Positions 1 to 5,996 of a stretch of DNA of 10,362 bases are shown piece after piece. The DNA is from an uncultured Oscillospiraceae bacterium (GTDB taxonomy: Bacteria > Bacillota > Clostridia > Oscillospirales > Oscillospiraceae): positions 1 to 10,362 of the forward strand of contig CAKUNB010000052.1 in assembly GCA_934668285.1 (NCBI GenBank), written 5' to 3'. The translations under genes and the position numbers were made by a program. Each line of letters begins with the position of its first letter. Position 1 is the stretch's first letter. Below the pieces are notes generated by a model, which was given only the letters and a program-made list of their open reading frames with translations, was not told where the DNA came from and searched no databases.

Positions 1-276
1 GAGCGCGCCTTTGCCCGCATCACGCAGGAGGCCGAGCTGTCGCTTCCCGGCGGCTGCAAGCTCAAGCTGCACTGCGGCCCCGGCATGGTCAAGCGCAACA
101 ACGTCGAGGACAAGGAGGTCCGCTTCATTCTGGACAACGACATCTTTATGTCCGGCAAGGTCGAGATGAAGCACTCCGCCGGTGCGCTGAACACCGTGCA
201 TACCCACGCTGACCGCGCCTTCCGCGGCGCGATCACCGATACGCTGCATCTGGCAATGGAGCCGCAGCCGCTCTGA
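1..276 (+). CDS. C-terminal part of an unrecognised protein (5' end outside window)
   Basis: The frame is open from base 1 to a TGA at 274-276, giving the last 91 residues of a longer protein. The ATG at 85 lies inside the open frame and has no good ribosome binding site, so it is not taken as the start. The fragment is soluble and mixed in charge, with no membrane segment, signal peptide or cysteine cluster. It has basic and acidic stretches (MVKRNNVEDKEVRF, MSGKVEMKHSAG) and a histidine-containing NTVHTHADRAF near the end. I do not recognise the family and assign no function. The next gene starts 16 bases downstream with its own ribosome binding site, so the two are probably co-transcribed. 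Codon use matches the neighbours, which supports real coding. Confidence 0.7.
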   Translation, partial: ERAFARITQEAELSLPGGCKLKLHCGPGMVKRNNVEDKEVRFILDNDIFMSGKVEMKHSAGALNTVHTHADRAFRGAITDTLHLAMEPQPL

Positions 277-292
277 TCGGAGGAACTGTTCC

Positions 293-1027
293 ATGTATTT
301 CGGATACTACTATTTTGACCCGCTGTACGGACTGGTGATCGTTGCGATGCTGCTGTCGCTGCTGGCCGGCGCAAAGGTCAACAGCACCTTCAAAAAGTAC
401 AGCCGCGTGCGCAACTATCGCGGCATGACCGGCGCGGACGCCGCGCGGGCCGTGCTGGCGGCCAACGGCGTCAGCGGCGTGCGTATCGAGCGGGTGTCCG
501 GCAATCTGACGGACCATTATGACCCGAAAGCCAACGTCATCCGTCTGTCGGAGAGCGTATACGACGCGCCGACGACCGCCGCCGTCGGTGTCGCGGCGCA
601 TGAGGCCGGACACGCCGTGCAGTATGCTACGGGCTATATCCCCATCCGCCTCCGCGCCGCCATCGTGCCGGTCACGAACATCGGCTCGCGGCTGTCCATG
701 CCGCTGATTTTTCTGGGGCTGATCATGATGTCCATTGAGGCCGCACCCGCCGTGAGCGACTTTTTCTATTACGTCGCAGTCGCCGGGGCGCTGTGCTACG
801 GCACGTGCGTCGTGTTCCAGCTCGTCACCCTGCCGACGGAGTTCAACGCCAGCCGCCGCGCCGTTCGCGCCATTGAGCAGAGCAATCTGCTGACCGAGGA
901 GGAAAGCCGCGGCGCACGGAGGGTACTGACCGCCGCCGCCATGACCTACGTCGCCGCCCTCGCCGTCAGCCTGACGCAGTTTCTGCGTCTGCTCCTGCTC
1001 GTTTCCGGCCGCCGCAGACGGGATTGA
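293..1027 (+). CDS. YugP-type membrane zinc metallopeptidase (Zn_peptidase_2 family)
   Basis: Predicted integral membrane zinc protease of 244 residues, close to the usual 225-235 of the YugP/PF04298 family. The ATG at 293 follows GGAGG at 279-283 with 9 bases of spacing. The N-terminus has a membrane segment at about residues 11-28. The zinc motif HEAGH is at residues 103-107 (H103 and H107 as ligands, E104 catalytic), and E183 in PTEFNASRRA is the likely third ligand. Hydrophobic segments follow the motif at about 121-150 and 155-180, with another at 211-238. The Arg-rich tail (GRRRRD) should be cytoplasmic. Family members are thought to act at the membrane, but substrates are poorly known. 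The secreted CAP-SLH gene starts 32 bases after this stop and probably shares the transcript. The family call is firm; the role is inference. Confidence 0.92.
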   Translation: MYFGYYYFDPLYGLVIVAMLLSLLAGAKVNSTFKKYSRVRNYRGMTGADAARAVLAANGVSGVRIERVSGNLTDHYDPKANVIRLSESVYDAPTTAAVGVAAHEAGHAVQYATGYIPIRLRAAIVPVTNIGSRLSMPLIFLGLIMMSIEAAPAVSDFFYYVAVAGALCYGTCVVFQLVTLPTEFNASRRAVRAIEQSNLLTEEESRGARRVLTAAAMTYVAALAVSLTQFLRLLLLVSGRRRRD

Positions 1028-1059
1028 CCAACAAAGCGTATTCTCAGGAGGATTTGTTT

Positions 1060-2352
1060 ATGAAACGATTGACCGCACTTTTGCTCTGCGCCGTTCTTTT
1101 GATGAGCGTGATCTTCCCGGCCTCGGCGGCCCTGCCGGAGCAGGCCGGACTGTCGCAGGAGGAGTGGGAGGTGCTGCTCCTGACCAATCGCGAGCGGCTG
1201 AAGGAGGGCCTGGATCCGCTGACCTCCGTGCCGTTTTTGCAGGACGTTTGCGATATTCGCGCCGAGGAGATTACCGAGCGTTTCTCCCACACGCGGCCGG
1301 ACGGCACCAAGTGCTTTACTGCGCTGGATGAGAAAGTACACCCGTATTACTGTGCCGGCGAAAATATCGCCGCAGGCCACACCTCGCCCGAGGATGTTGT
1401 GACCGGCTGGATGGACAGCTACGGCCACCGGATGAATATTCTGGATAAGGATTTCATCCACATGGGCACCGGCTATGTCTATACGCCATGGCAGGGATAC
1501 GGAATGTACTGGGTGCAGTTCTTCTTCTCCGGCTTTGACTGCGCCTACAGCGACATGCGGCTGGTCGGCAACACCGGCGTCGCGGCGAGCTGCGCCTCGA
1601 TTGACGACGCACAGCTGACGCTGGCGCTGCAATGCAGCTGCGGCACGTCGTATCTGCCGCTGATGGCGGAATTCTGCACCGGCTTTGTGCCCGGCCAGAC
1701 CGGAACGCAGACCGTTACCGTCTCCTGCCTCGGCTTTACCAAACAGTTCAAGCTCACCGTGAACGAAAGCGGGCAGGGCGAGGTCATTCCGGACGAGACG
1801 GTTGCGGGCTTTACCGACGTTCCGGCCAGCGCGTGGTACGCCGGTGCGGTCGCGTTCGCCGTGGAGCATGAGCTGATGAACGGCGTTGGCGGCGGGAAAT
1901 TCGAGCCGGAGGGCACGATGACCCGCGCCATGCTCGTCACGGTGCTCTGGCGCGAGGCCGGATCGCCCGATGCGGGCGCCAGCGGCTTCGTTGACGTGCC
2001 CGACGGGCAATGGTACACAACCGCCGTCGCGTGGGCGCGGGAGGCGGGCGTCGTTAACGGCACCTCCGACACGACCTTTGCCCCTGAGGGCAGCATCACG
2101 CGCGAGCAGCTGGCGACGGTTTTGTACCGCTATGTGGACAGGGTCGGCTATCCCAGCGGTGTGCGCGGCAATCTGTCCGGCTTCCCTGATGCGGGACAGA
2201 TCAGCGACTATGCGGCCGACGCCATGGCGTGGGCTGTCGGCATGGGCCTCATCAATGGCTCAGACGGCTTCCTGCTCCCGCAGGGCAACGCGACCCGCGC
2301 CCAAGTCTCCGCCATCCTCATGCGCTACATCAAAAACGTCGTCGGCCAATAA
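1060..2352 (+). CDS. Secreted CAP (SCP/PR1) domain protein with three C-terminal SLH repeats
   Basis: Predicted exported cell-surface protein of 430 residues. The ATG at 1060 is chosen because AGGAGG lies at 1046-1051 and a signal peptide starts exactly there (MKRL, hydrophobic core, cleavage probably after ASA at residue 23). A TTG at 1024 in the same frame would add 12 unlikely residues. A CAP domain spans about residues 35-158, with the family cavity residues visible as H77 (FSHTRPDG), E101 (AGENIA) and H123 (GHRMNIL). A Cys-containing beta-rich linker covers 160-245. Three SLH repeats follow at about 250-300, 309-357 and 374-425, with TRAM, TREQ and TRAQ at the usual binding-motif position. 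SLH triplets bind secondary cell-wall polymer, so the protein is probably wall-anchored. Bacterial CAP proteins rarely have a proven activity. A good terminator follows at 2478-2513. Confidence 0.93.
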   Translation: MKRLTALLLCAVLLMSVIFPASAALPEQAGLSQEEWEVLLLTNRERLKEGLDPLTSVPFLQDVCDIRAEEITERFSHTRPDGTKCFTALDEKVHPYYCAGENIAAGHTSPEDVVTGWMDSYGHRMNILDKDFIHMGTGYVYTPWQGYGMYWVQFFFSGFDCAYSDMRLVGNTGVAASCASIDDAQLTLALQCSCGTSYLPLMAEFCTGFVPGQTGTQTVTVSCLGFTKQFKLTVNESGQGEVIPDETVAGFTDVPASAWYAGAVAFAVEHELMNGVGGGKFEPEGTMTRAMLVTVLWREAGSPDAGASGFVDVPDGQWYTTAVAWAREAGVVNGTSDTTFAPEGSITREQLATVLYRYVDRVGYPSGVRGNLSGFPDAGQISDYAADAMAWAVGMGLINGSDGFLLPQGNATRAQVSAILMRYIKNVVGQ

Positions 2353-2457
2353 GCGCCGCAGGCGCACGTTGCGACATAGCATGCACCAAAATCGACGCTG
2401 TCTGCACCGGCGGGCTTAGGGAAGCCCGCCCTACGGACAAAATCGGTGGTGTCTGCA
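2353..2457. repeat. Intergenic palindromic repeat, partly shared with 6909-6931
   Basis: The gap after the CAP-SLH gene holds a small hairpin (GCGCC/GGCGC at 2353-2357/2361-2365) and a perfect 9-bp palindrome, GGCGGGCTT (2409-2417) and AAGCCCGCC (2422-2430), around a 4-base loop. The palindrome is flanked by imperfect direct repeats at 2387-2406 and 2438-2457 (17 of 20 identical). Its right half with the next bases (2422-2444) matches 6909-6931 at 20 of 23 positions, including AAGCCCGCCCTACG exactly. Two copies in different gaps suggest a dispersed REP-like repeat family, though copy number cannot be judged from this window. Confidence 0.6.
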
Positions 2458-2477
2458 TCATATTGCCATTAAAGAGT

Positions 2478-2513
2478 CAGCGTCCGGAACCCATCTCCGG
2501 ACGCTGCTTTTTT
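2478..2513 (+). terminator. Rho-independent terminator after the CAP-SLH gene
   Basis: A perfect 11-bp stem, CAGCGTCCGGA (2478-2488) and TCCGGACGCTG (2496-2506), closes a 7-base loop and is followed by C and six T at 2508-2513. It ends the upstream operon about 125 bases after its last stop codon and separates it from the M15 peptidase gene. Confidence 0.88.
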
Positions 2514-2530
2514 GCGGAAAAATCAACCGC

Positions 2531-2559
2531 TTGCATTTTGTCGAAATTCATGGTATCTT
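2531..2559 (+). promoter_or_regulatory. Weak candidate promoter for the SLH-M15 gene
   Basis: TTGCAT (2531-2536) and TATCTT (2554-2559) are separated by 17 bases, just after the upstream terminator and 36 bases before the start codon. Both boxes are poor matches to the sigma-A consensus. The main support is position: a promoter is needed between the terminator and 2596. Confidence 0.35.
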
Positions 2560-2588
2560 GGCGGTAGATATCATACCTGCCAAGGAGG
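2558..2588 (+). promoter_or_regulatory. Imperfect hairpin abutting the ribosome binding site of the SLH-M15 gene
   Basis: TTGGCGGTA (2558-2566) can pair with TACCTGCCAA (2574-2583), with one bulged base and the 7-base loop GATATCA. The right arm runs directly into the ribosome binding site AAGGAGG (2582-2588), so folding could affect ribosome access. No known regulatory class is recognised. Confidence 0.35.
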
Positions 2589-2595
2589 ATTTTCC

Positions 2596-4032
2596 ATGCG
2601 CAACCGCATTCTTTCCGGCCTGATCGCGCTGCTGATGCTGCTGGCCGCCGTGCCGACCGTCCGCGCGGCGGCGTTTACCGATATTGAAAATCACTGGGCC
2701 GAGCCGTACATCGCGCGTGCGGTTTCTCTCGGGCTGTTTCAGGGCGTGAGCGAGACGGAGTTTGCGCCAGAGAGTACGATGACGCGCGGTATGTTCGTGA
2801 CCGTCCTCGGGCGGCTGGAGCAGGTCGACACGACCCAATGGAGCGGCGAAACTGCACCGCGCTTCTTCTCCGACGTTCCTGCCGGGCAGTACTACGCGCC
2901 GTATATTGCGTGGGCGGTGTGCAACGGTGTCGCCAACGGCATCAGCAGCACGGAATTCGCGCCCGACGCGCCGGTGACGCGCGAGCAGATGGCCTGCCTT
3001 GCCGCGCGCTACGCCGAGCGGCTGGGCTACGAGCTGGCGGCGGCGGAGCCGGACAAGCTTCCGGCGTGGTTTGCCGATGCGGACGAAATTGCCGATTGGG
3101 CGGCGGACAGCGTCGAAGCTCTGCGCAAAACCGGCATCCTCAACGGCGCGGCGGACAAGGACGGCTCCGTCCGCTTCCTGCCGCAGCAGACCGCGACCCG
3201 CGCCGAGTGCGCCACGGTCTTCTGCCGTCTGGCCGACGCGCTGCGCAAGCCGTTTCTGCCGCCGGTGCAGCCCGAGCGGCTGACCCTGAACCGGACGATC
3301 GCCGAGCTGACGGTCGGGCAGCAGCTGACGCTGCTGGCCGAGACGGAGCCGGAGTCCGGCTGCTACCTGTGCTGGCGCAGCTCGGATGAGCGCACCGTTA
3401 CCGTTGACAACGGCACGGTGCTCGCCGTTGGCGCGGGCACGGCGGTCGTCACCGTCTACACCGGAAACGGCCTTTCCGCCGCCTGCACGGTCACATGCAC
3501 CGAGGCGGGACTGGCCTCTGACAGGGAAATTTATCAGGACAAGTGCCTCCGCCTGTTCGGCGAAAAGACAAGCGATCCGCGCGTCTATTACACGGATCGC
3601 GAAATTGCAAAGGCGAATATGGTCGAGATCACGGTCAACGTCTGGGACTTCAACTACGCGGGCGTCAAGGTCACAAAGCAAATGACGCTCACCGTCCACC
3701 AAGCGCTGGCAGACACGGTGCGCGCCATCTTCCGCGAAATTTATGAGGGCGAGGAGCAGTTTCCCATCCACTATCTCGGCGGCTGGAGCTGGTCGGGCCG
3801 GTCGGAGCACTCCATCGGCAGCGCCATTGACATCAACCCCGACGAGAATTACTACTGCGACCCCGACGGCAACGGTCTGGTCGGCAAATACTGGAAGCCC
3901 GGCGAGGATCCGTACTCCATCCCGCTCGACGGCGAGGTTGCAAGGATTTTTAAGAAATACGGCTTCACGCAGGGCGTCAACTGGCGCAGCGGCTACAAGG
4001 ACTATATGCACTTCAGCTACTTCGGCACCTGA
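2596..4032 (+). CDS. Secreted SLH(x3) / Ig-like / M15 peptidase (VanY-like cell-wall peptidase)
   Basis: Predicted exported cell-wall peptidase of 478 residues. The ATG at 2596 follows AAGGAGG (2582-2588) by 7 bases and begins a signal peptide (MRNR, hydrophobic 6-20, cleavage near residue 25). Three SLH repeats lie at about 26-75, 89-142 and 157-212. A Big_2-like Ig domain follows at about 225-302 (LTVGQQLTL, VLAVGAGTAVVTV). The catalytic part covers about 330-478. Residues SEHSIGSAIDIN hold zinc ligands H405 and D412, and KDYMHFSY holds the probable catalytic D469 and ligand H472, as in M15 D,D-carboxypeptidases and L-Ala-D-Glu endopeptidases. All expected residues are present, so it is probably active on peptidoglycan peptides. 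Which bond it cuts cannot be read from the sequence. The SLH triplet is N-terminal here, unlike in the other two SLH proteins of the window. Confidence 0.93.
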   Translation: MRNRILSGLIALLMLLAAVPTVRAAAFTDIENHWAEPYIARAVSLGLFQGVSETEFAPESTMTRGMFVTVLGRLEQVDTTQWSGETAPRFFSDVPAGQYYAPYIAWAVCNGVANGISSTEFAPDAPVTREQMACLAARYAERLGYELAAAEPDKLPAWFADADEIADWAADSVEALRKTGILNGAADKDGSVRFLPQQTATRAECATVFCRLADALRKPFLPPVQPERLTLNRTIAELTVGQQLTLLAETEPESGCYLCWRSSDERTVTVDNGTVLAVGAGTAVVTVYTGNGLSAACTVTCTEAGLASDREIYQDKCLRLFGEKTSDPRVYYTDREIAKANMVEITVNVWDFNYAGVKVTKQMTLTVHQALADTVRAIFREIYEGEEQFPIHYLGGWSWSGRSEHSIGSAIDINPDENYYCDPDGNGLVGKYWKPGEDPYSIPLDGEVARIFKKYGFTQGVNWRSGYKDYMHFSYFGT

Positions 4033-4079
4033 CCGGCTATGTGCGTAGCACACGGGATTCTTGATGAAATATTTTAATC

Positions 4080-4125
4080 AAGGCAGCTTCGAAAAAGTCT
4101 GGATAGACTTTTTCGAAGCTGCCTT
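4080..4125. repeat. Perfect 21-bp inverted repeat with 4-base loop
   Basis: Bases 4080-4100 and 4105-4125 are exact reverse complements around the loop GGAT. The core is GCAGCTTCGAAAAAGTCT. No T-run follows on the + strand; on the - strand the stem is followed by TGATTAAAATATTTC, which is only weakly terminator-like. A perfect stem of this length is unusual for an ordinary terminator. Confidence 0.85.
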
Positions 4126-4167
4126 CAAAATTGCAAAATAGGAATAGAAGATTATTTTGCAATTTTG
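4126..4167. repeat. Perfect 15-bp AT-rich inverted repeat, adjacent to the previous one
   Basis: CAAAATTGCAAAATA (4126-4140) pairs exactly with TATTTTGCAATTTTG (4153-4167) around a 12-base loop. It starts on the base after the 21-bp inverted repeat ends, so the two would form back-to-back hairpins. Confidence 0.82.
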
Positions 4168-4191
4168 CCCGCTGCGGCGGGGTTATTGAAC

Positions 4192-4222
4192 GTGAAAGGG
4201 AACCCTGACGGTTCCCTTTCAC
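4192..4222 (+). terminator. Perfect 13-bp hairpin, possible terminator of the SLH-M15 gene
   Basis: GTGAAAGGGAACC (4192-4204) pairs exactly with GGTTCCCTTTCAC (4210-4222) around a 5-base loop. On the + strand it is followed by ACTTTTCCTCCC, a weak T-rich tail. It is the best terminator candidate between the two convergent genes, but it may simply be part of the surrounding repeat element. Confidence 0.5.
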
Positions 4223-4289
4223 ACTTTTCCTCCCTCCGAAGCCTTTCGCTGCGCAGTTTTTGGCAGTCTGTCTTGATTCAATATTTTAA

Positions 4290-4832
4290 TCAAGAATCAG
4301 TATTGAACAGCAGCAGCGAAAACCACGTCACGACGTTGCCGCCATACTGATAAGTCACGCCGAGGCGCTCGGCCAGCGCCGTAACGATGATGCCATGGCT
4401 CTCAACGCAGGGGTACATCAGCTCCGGATGGCGGCAGGGTGCATCGGGATACGTACAATTTGCGCAGATCGCGCAGGACTCTGTCGACAGGACGTAGGGA
4501 GAAATCCCTTCGTCCTGTAATATTTTTGCGACCTCGCGCGTGAGCGCCTCGTGCGCGGGGCGGGTGGCCAGCGCCTGCTCCACATCGGCAATGTCGCTGA
4601 CCTCGGAGAGGGTAACGATGAGCAGACCGTCCGGATGCGCAAGCACGCGCCGCCGGCACTCGTCCACCGTTCCGACCGCCGGCGGGCAGGCCCAGCTCTT
4701 GTCGTAGCGCGGGCACTCCTGCCTGCAGACGGTGCGGATGCGCTCGGAGAATTCCAGCTCCTCCGTGCGGAAGAAAACGTATTGCGCCAGCGGCAGCTTG
4801 CACAGGCGCTCTTCAATACGGGCGCGGTTCAT
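4290..4832 (-). CDS. DUF2284 family cysteine-rich, predicted metal-binding protein
   Basis: A 180-residue cytoplasmic protein. The ATG at 4832 overlaps the asparaginase stop as ATGA, and GGAAG lies a short distance upstream, so translation is probably coupled. An in-frame start at 4928 would put 32 residues inside the asparaginase gene and is rejected. Cysteines are arranged as in DUF2284: C36 and C40 (VCRQEC), C49 in SWACPP, then C120, C123, C126 and C133 (SCAICANC, APC) and C142, followed by the typical C-terminal GGNVVTWFSLLLF. The pattern suggests a bound metal or Fe-S centre, as predicted for the family; no reaction is established. The stop codon (4290-4292) and the last two codons lie inside the right-hand repeat of the 4056-4298 element. 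The family call is firm; the function is unknown. Confidence 0.9.
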   Translation of the reverse strand: MNRARIEERLCKLPLAQYVFFRTEELEFSERIRTVCRQECPRYDKSWACPPAVGTVDECRRRVLAHPDGLLIVTLSEVSDIADVEQALATRPAHEALTREVAKILQDEGISPYVLSTESCAICANCTYPDAPCRHPELMYPCVESHGIIVTALAERLGVTYQYGGNVVTWFSLLLFNTDS

Positions 4833-5836
4833 GGGGTCACTTCCTTCAGATACAGCAGATCGTGCGACACCGGCTTGCAGAACAGGCGGCGAATCTCGGC
4901 GGTGTCGCTCGTCTGGCCGAGAATCCACATCAGCTTGGCCAGCGCCGCCTCTGTTGTCATGTCATACGCTTCTAAAAGCAGCAGGTCGTGCTTCAGATGG
5001 AAGCCGACGTCGTAGGTGCCGAGGTTGCTGCCCTCGTTCTGCACCTGCGTGGTCATGACGATGGTCTTGCCGTCGCGGATGGCGCGGCGGATCACGTCAA
5101 AAAAGCCGCTGCCCTGATACGACGGCAGCCCGCCAACGCCGTAGCTCTCGATAATCACCGCGTCGTTGTGCTCCAGAATATATTCTAACAGCGCACAATC
5201 CGTACCGGGGATGATCTTCAGCAGGCCGACCTTGGGGTCGAGCTTATGGTAGAAAACCGGTCGTTCAAGCGCCTCGGGGTGGATGTATTCCATCAGCACG
5301 CCGTTTTGCAGCACGCCGAGGACGGGATAATTGATGCTGGAAAAGGCCTGTAGGCTGGTCGTGTGCGTCTTGCGCGCGCGCGTGCCGAGCAGGACGCGGC
5401 CGTTGAACACCAGCATCACGCCGCACAGATCAGACACGGCGCAGCGGAACGCGTCGGCCAGATTCGTCTTGGAGTCCGTGTTTTCAAAGACGATCGGCTT
5501 CTGCGCACCGGTCAGGACGATGGGCTTGGGCGAATACTGCACCAGATACGACAGCGCGGCGGCGGTGTAGGCCATGGTATCCGTCCCGTGGGCGATAACG
5601 AAGCCGTCAAAATCGTCGTAGCTCTCCTCAATCGCCGCAGCAATTTGCAGCCAGTGCGCCGGTGTGATATTGGTCGAGTCGATGGAAAAGAGCTGCTTGC
5701 ACGTAATGTCGCACAGCTCCGCCAACTCCGGCACATTTTCTACCAGCTGCTCCGACGTCAGCGCCGGCATCAGCCCGCTTTGCGTCATCTCCGAGGCGAT
5801 CGTCCCGCCCGTCCCGAGCATCAAAACCTTTTTCAT
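4829..5836 (-). CDS. ansA: Type I (cytoplasmic-type) L-asparaginase
   Basis: Hydrolyses L-asparagine to aspartate and ammonia. The ATG at 5836 (MKKVLMLGTGGTIAS) has GGTGGAGG 6 bases upstream; the ATG at 5857 adds a charged MSRWRYG leader without a good site and is not preferred. The 335-residue length fits bacterial type I enzymes, and there is no signal peptide, which supports a cytoplasmic location. Signature residues are all visible: nucleophile T12 in TGGTIA, substrate-binding D53-S54, the second catalytic set T85-D86 in HGTDTM, and K156 in RARKTHT. Sequence alone does not separate asparaginase from minor glutaminase activity. The gene is first in a two-gene unit with the DUF2284 gene and is read from a promoter divergent from the GT2 gene. 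No AnsR-type regulator is nearby. Confidence 0.94.
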   Translation of the reverse strand: MKKVLMLGTGGTIASEMTQSGLMPALTSEQLVENVPELAELCDITCKQLFSIDSTNITPAHWLQIAAAIEESYDDFDGFVIAHGTDTMAYTAAALSYLVQYSPKPIVLTGAQKPIVFENTDSKTNLADAFRCAVSDLCGVMLVFNGRVLLGTRARKTHTTSLQAFSSINYPVLGVLQNGVLMEYIHPEALERPVFYHKLDPKVGLLKIIPGTDCALLEYILEHNDAVIIESYGVGGLPSYQGSGFFDVIRRAIRDGKTIVMTTQVQNEGSNLGTYDVGFHLKHDLLLLEAYDMTTEAALAKLMWILGQTSDTAEIRRLFCKPVSHDLLYLKEVTP

Positions 5837-5897
5837 ACCATACCTCCACCGGCTCACTGTTATGATTCATTGCGCCGCCGCGCCCCGGCTTTTCCAT

Positions 5898-5926
5898 AGT
5901 ATATCACAATTCCTCGCAGACCACAA
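5898..5926 (-). promoter_or_regulatory. Promoter for the asparaginase-DUF2284 unit
   Basis: Read on the - strand, TTGTGG (5921-5926) and TATACT (5898-5903) are 17 bases apart. The -10 box is good and the -35 box weak. The predicted start of transcription near 5891 gives a leader of about 55 bases. The -35 box lies 9 bases from that of the divergent GT2 promoter. Confidence 0.55.
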
Positions 5927-5935
5927 CGCAAAATA

Positions 5936-5964
5936 TTGACAAACGGCGCGGCGGCGATTATTAT
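5936..5964 (+). promoter_or_regulatory. Strong sigma-A-type promoter for the GT2 gene
   Basis: A perfect -35 TTGACA (5936-5941) and a -10 TATTAT (5959-5964, 5 of 6) are separated by 17 bases. Transcription should start near 5971, leaving a leader of about 26 bases with GGAGG at 5982-5986. Confidence 0.8.
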
Positions 5965-5996
5965 GGTACTGATACTGAATCGGAGGTGGAAGCATC

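Larger units (their letters stand above)
4056..4298. repeat. Hairpin-rich element bounded by near-identical 23-bp palindromic repeats
   Basis: The bounding copies are 4060-4082 and 4272-4294. They are 21 of 23 identical as direct repeats, and each has the form CTTGAT-N11-ATCAAG. Flanking bases extend the match in inverted orientation: GATTCTTGAT (4056-4065) and ATCAAGAATC (4289-4298). Between them lie three perfect inverted repeats, listed separately at 4080-4125, 4126-4167 and 4192-4222. The segment is AT-richer than the flanking genes. A MITE-like element, a paired operator or a structured transcript end are all possible. No clear target-site duplication outside the ends was seen. Confidence 0.6.

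Noticed and set aside
946..2010. A 354-codon open frame on the - strand
   Set aside because: Antisense to the CAP-SLH gene; Arg/His/Gly-rich shadow composition and no support for a start.
2548..4053. A 501-codon open frame on the - strand
   Set aside because: It is antisense to the SLH-M15 gene, is rich in Arg/Ala/Gly/Val from GC-rich codons, has no domain or ribosome binding site, and the + strand gene has clear domains.
4165..4350. A 61-codon open frame on the + strand through the hairpin element
   Set aside because: It is built from the inverted repeats, lacks a ribosome binding site and overlaps the end of the DUF2284 gene.
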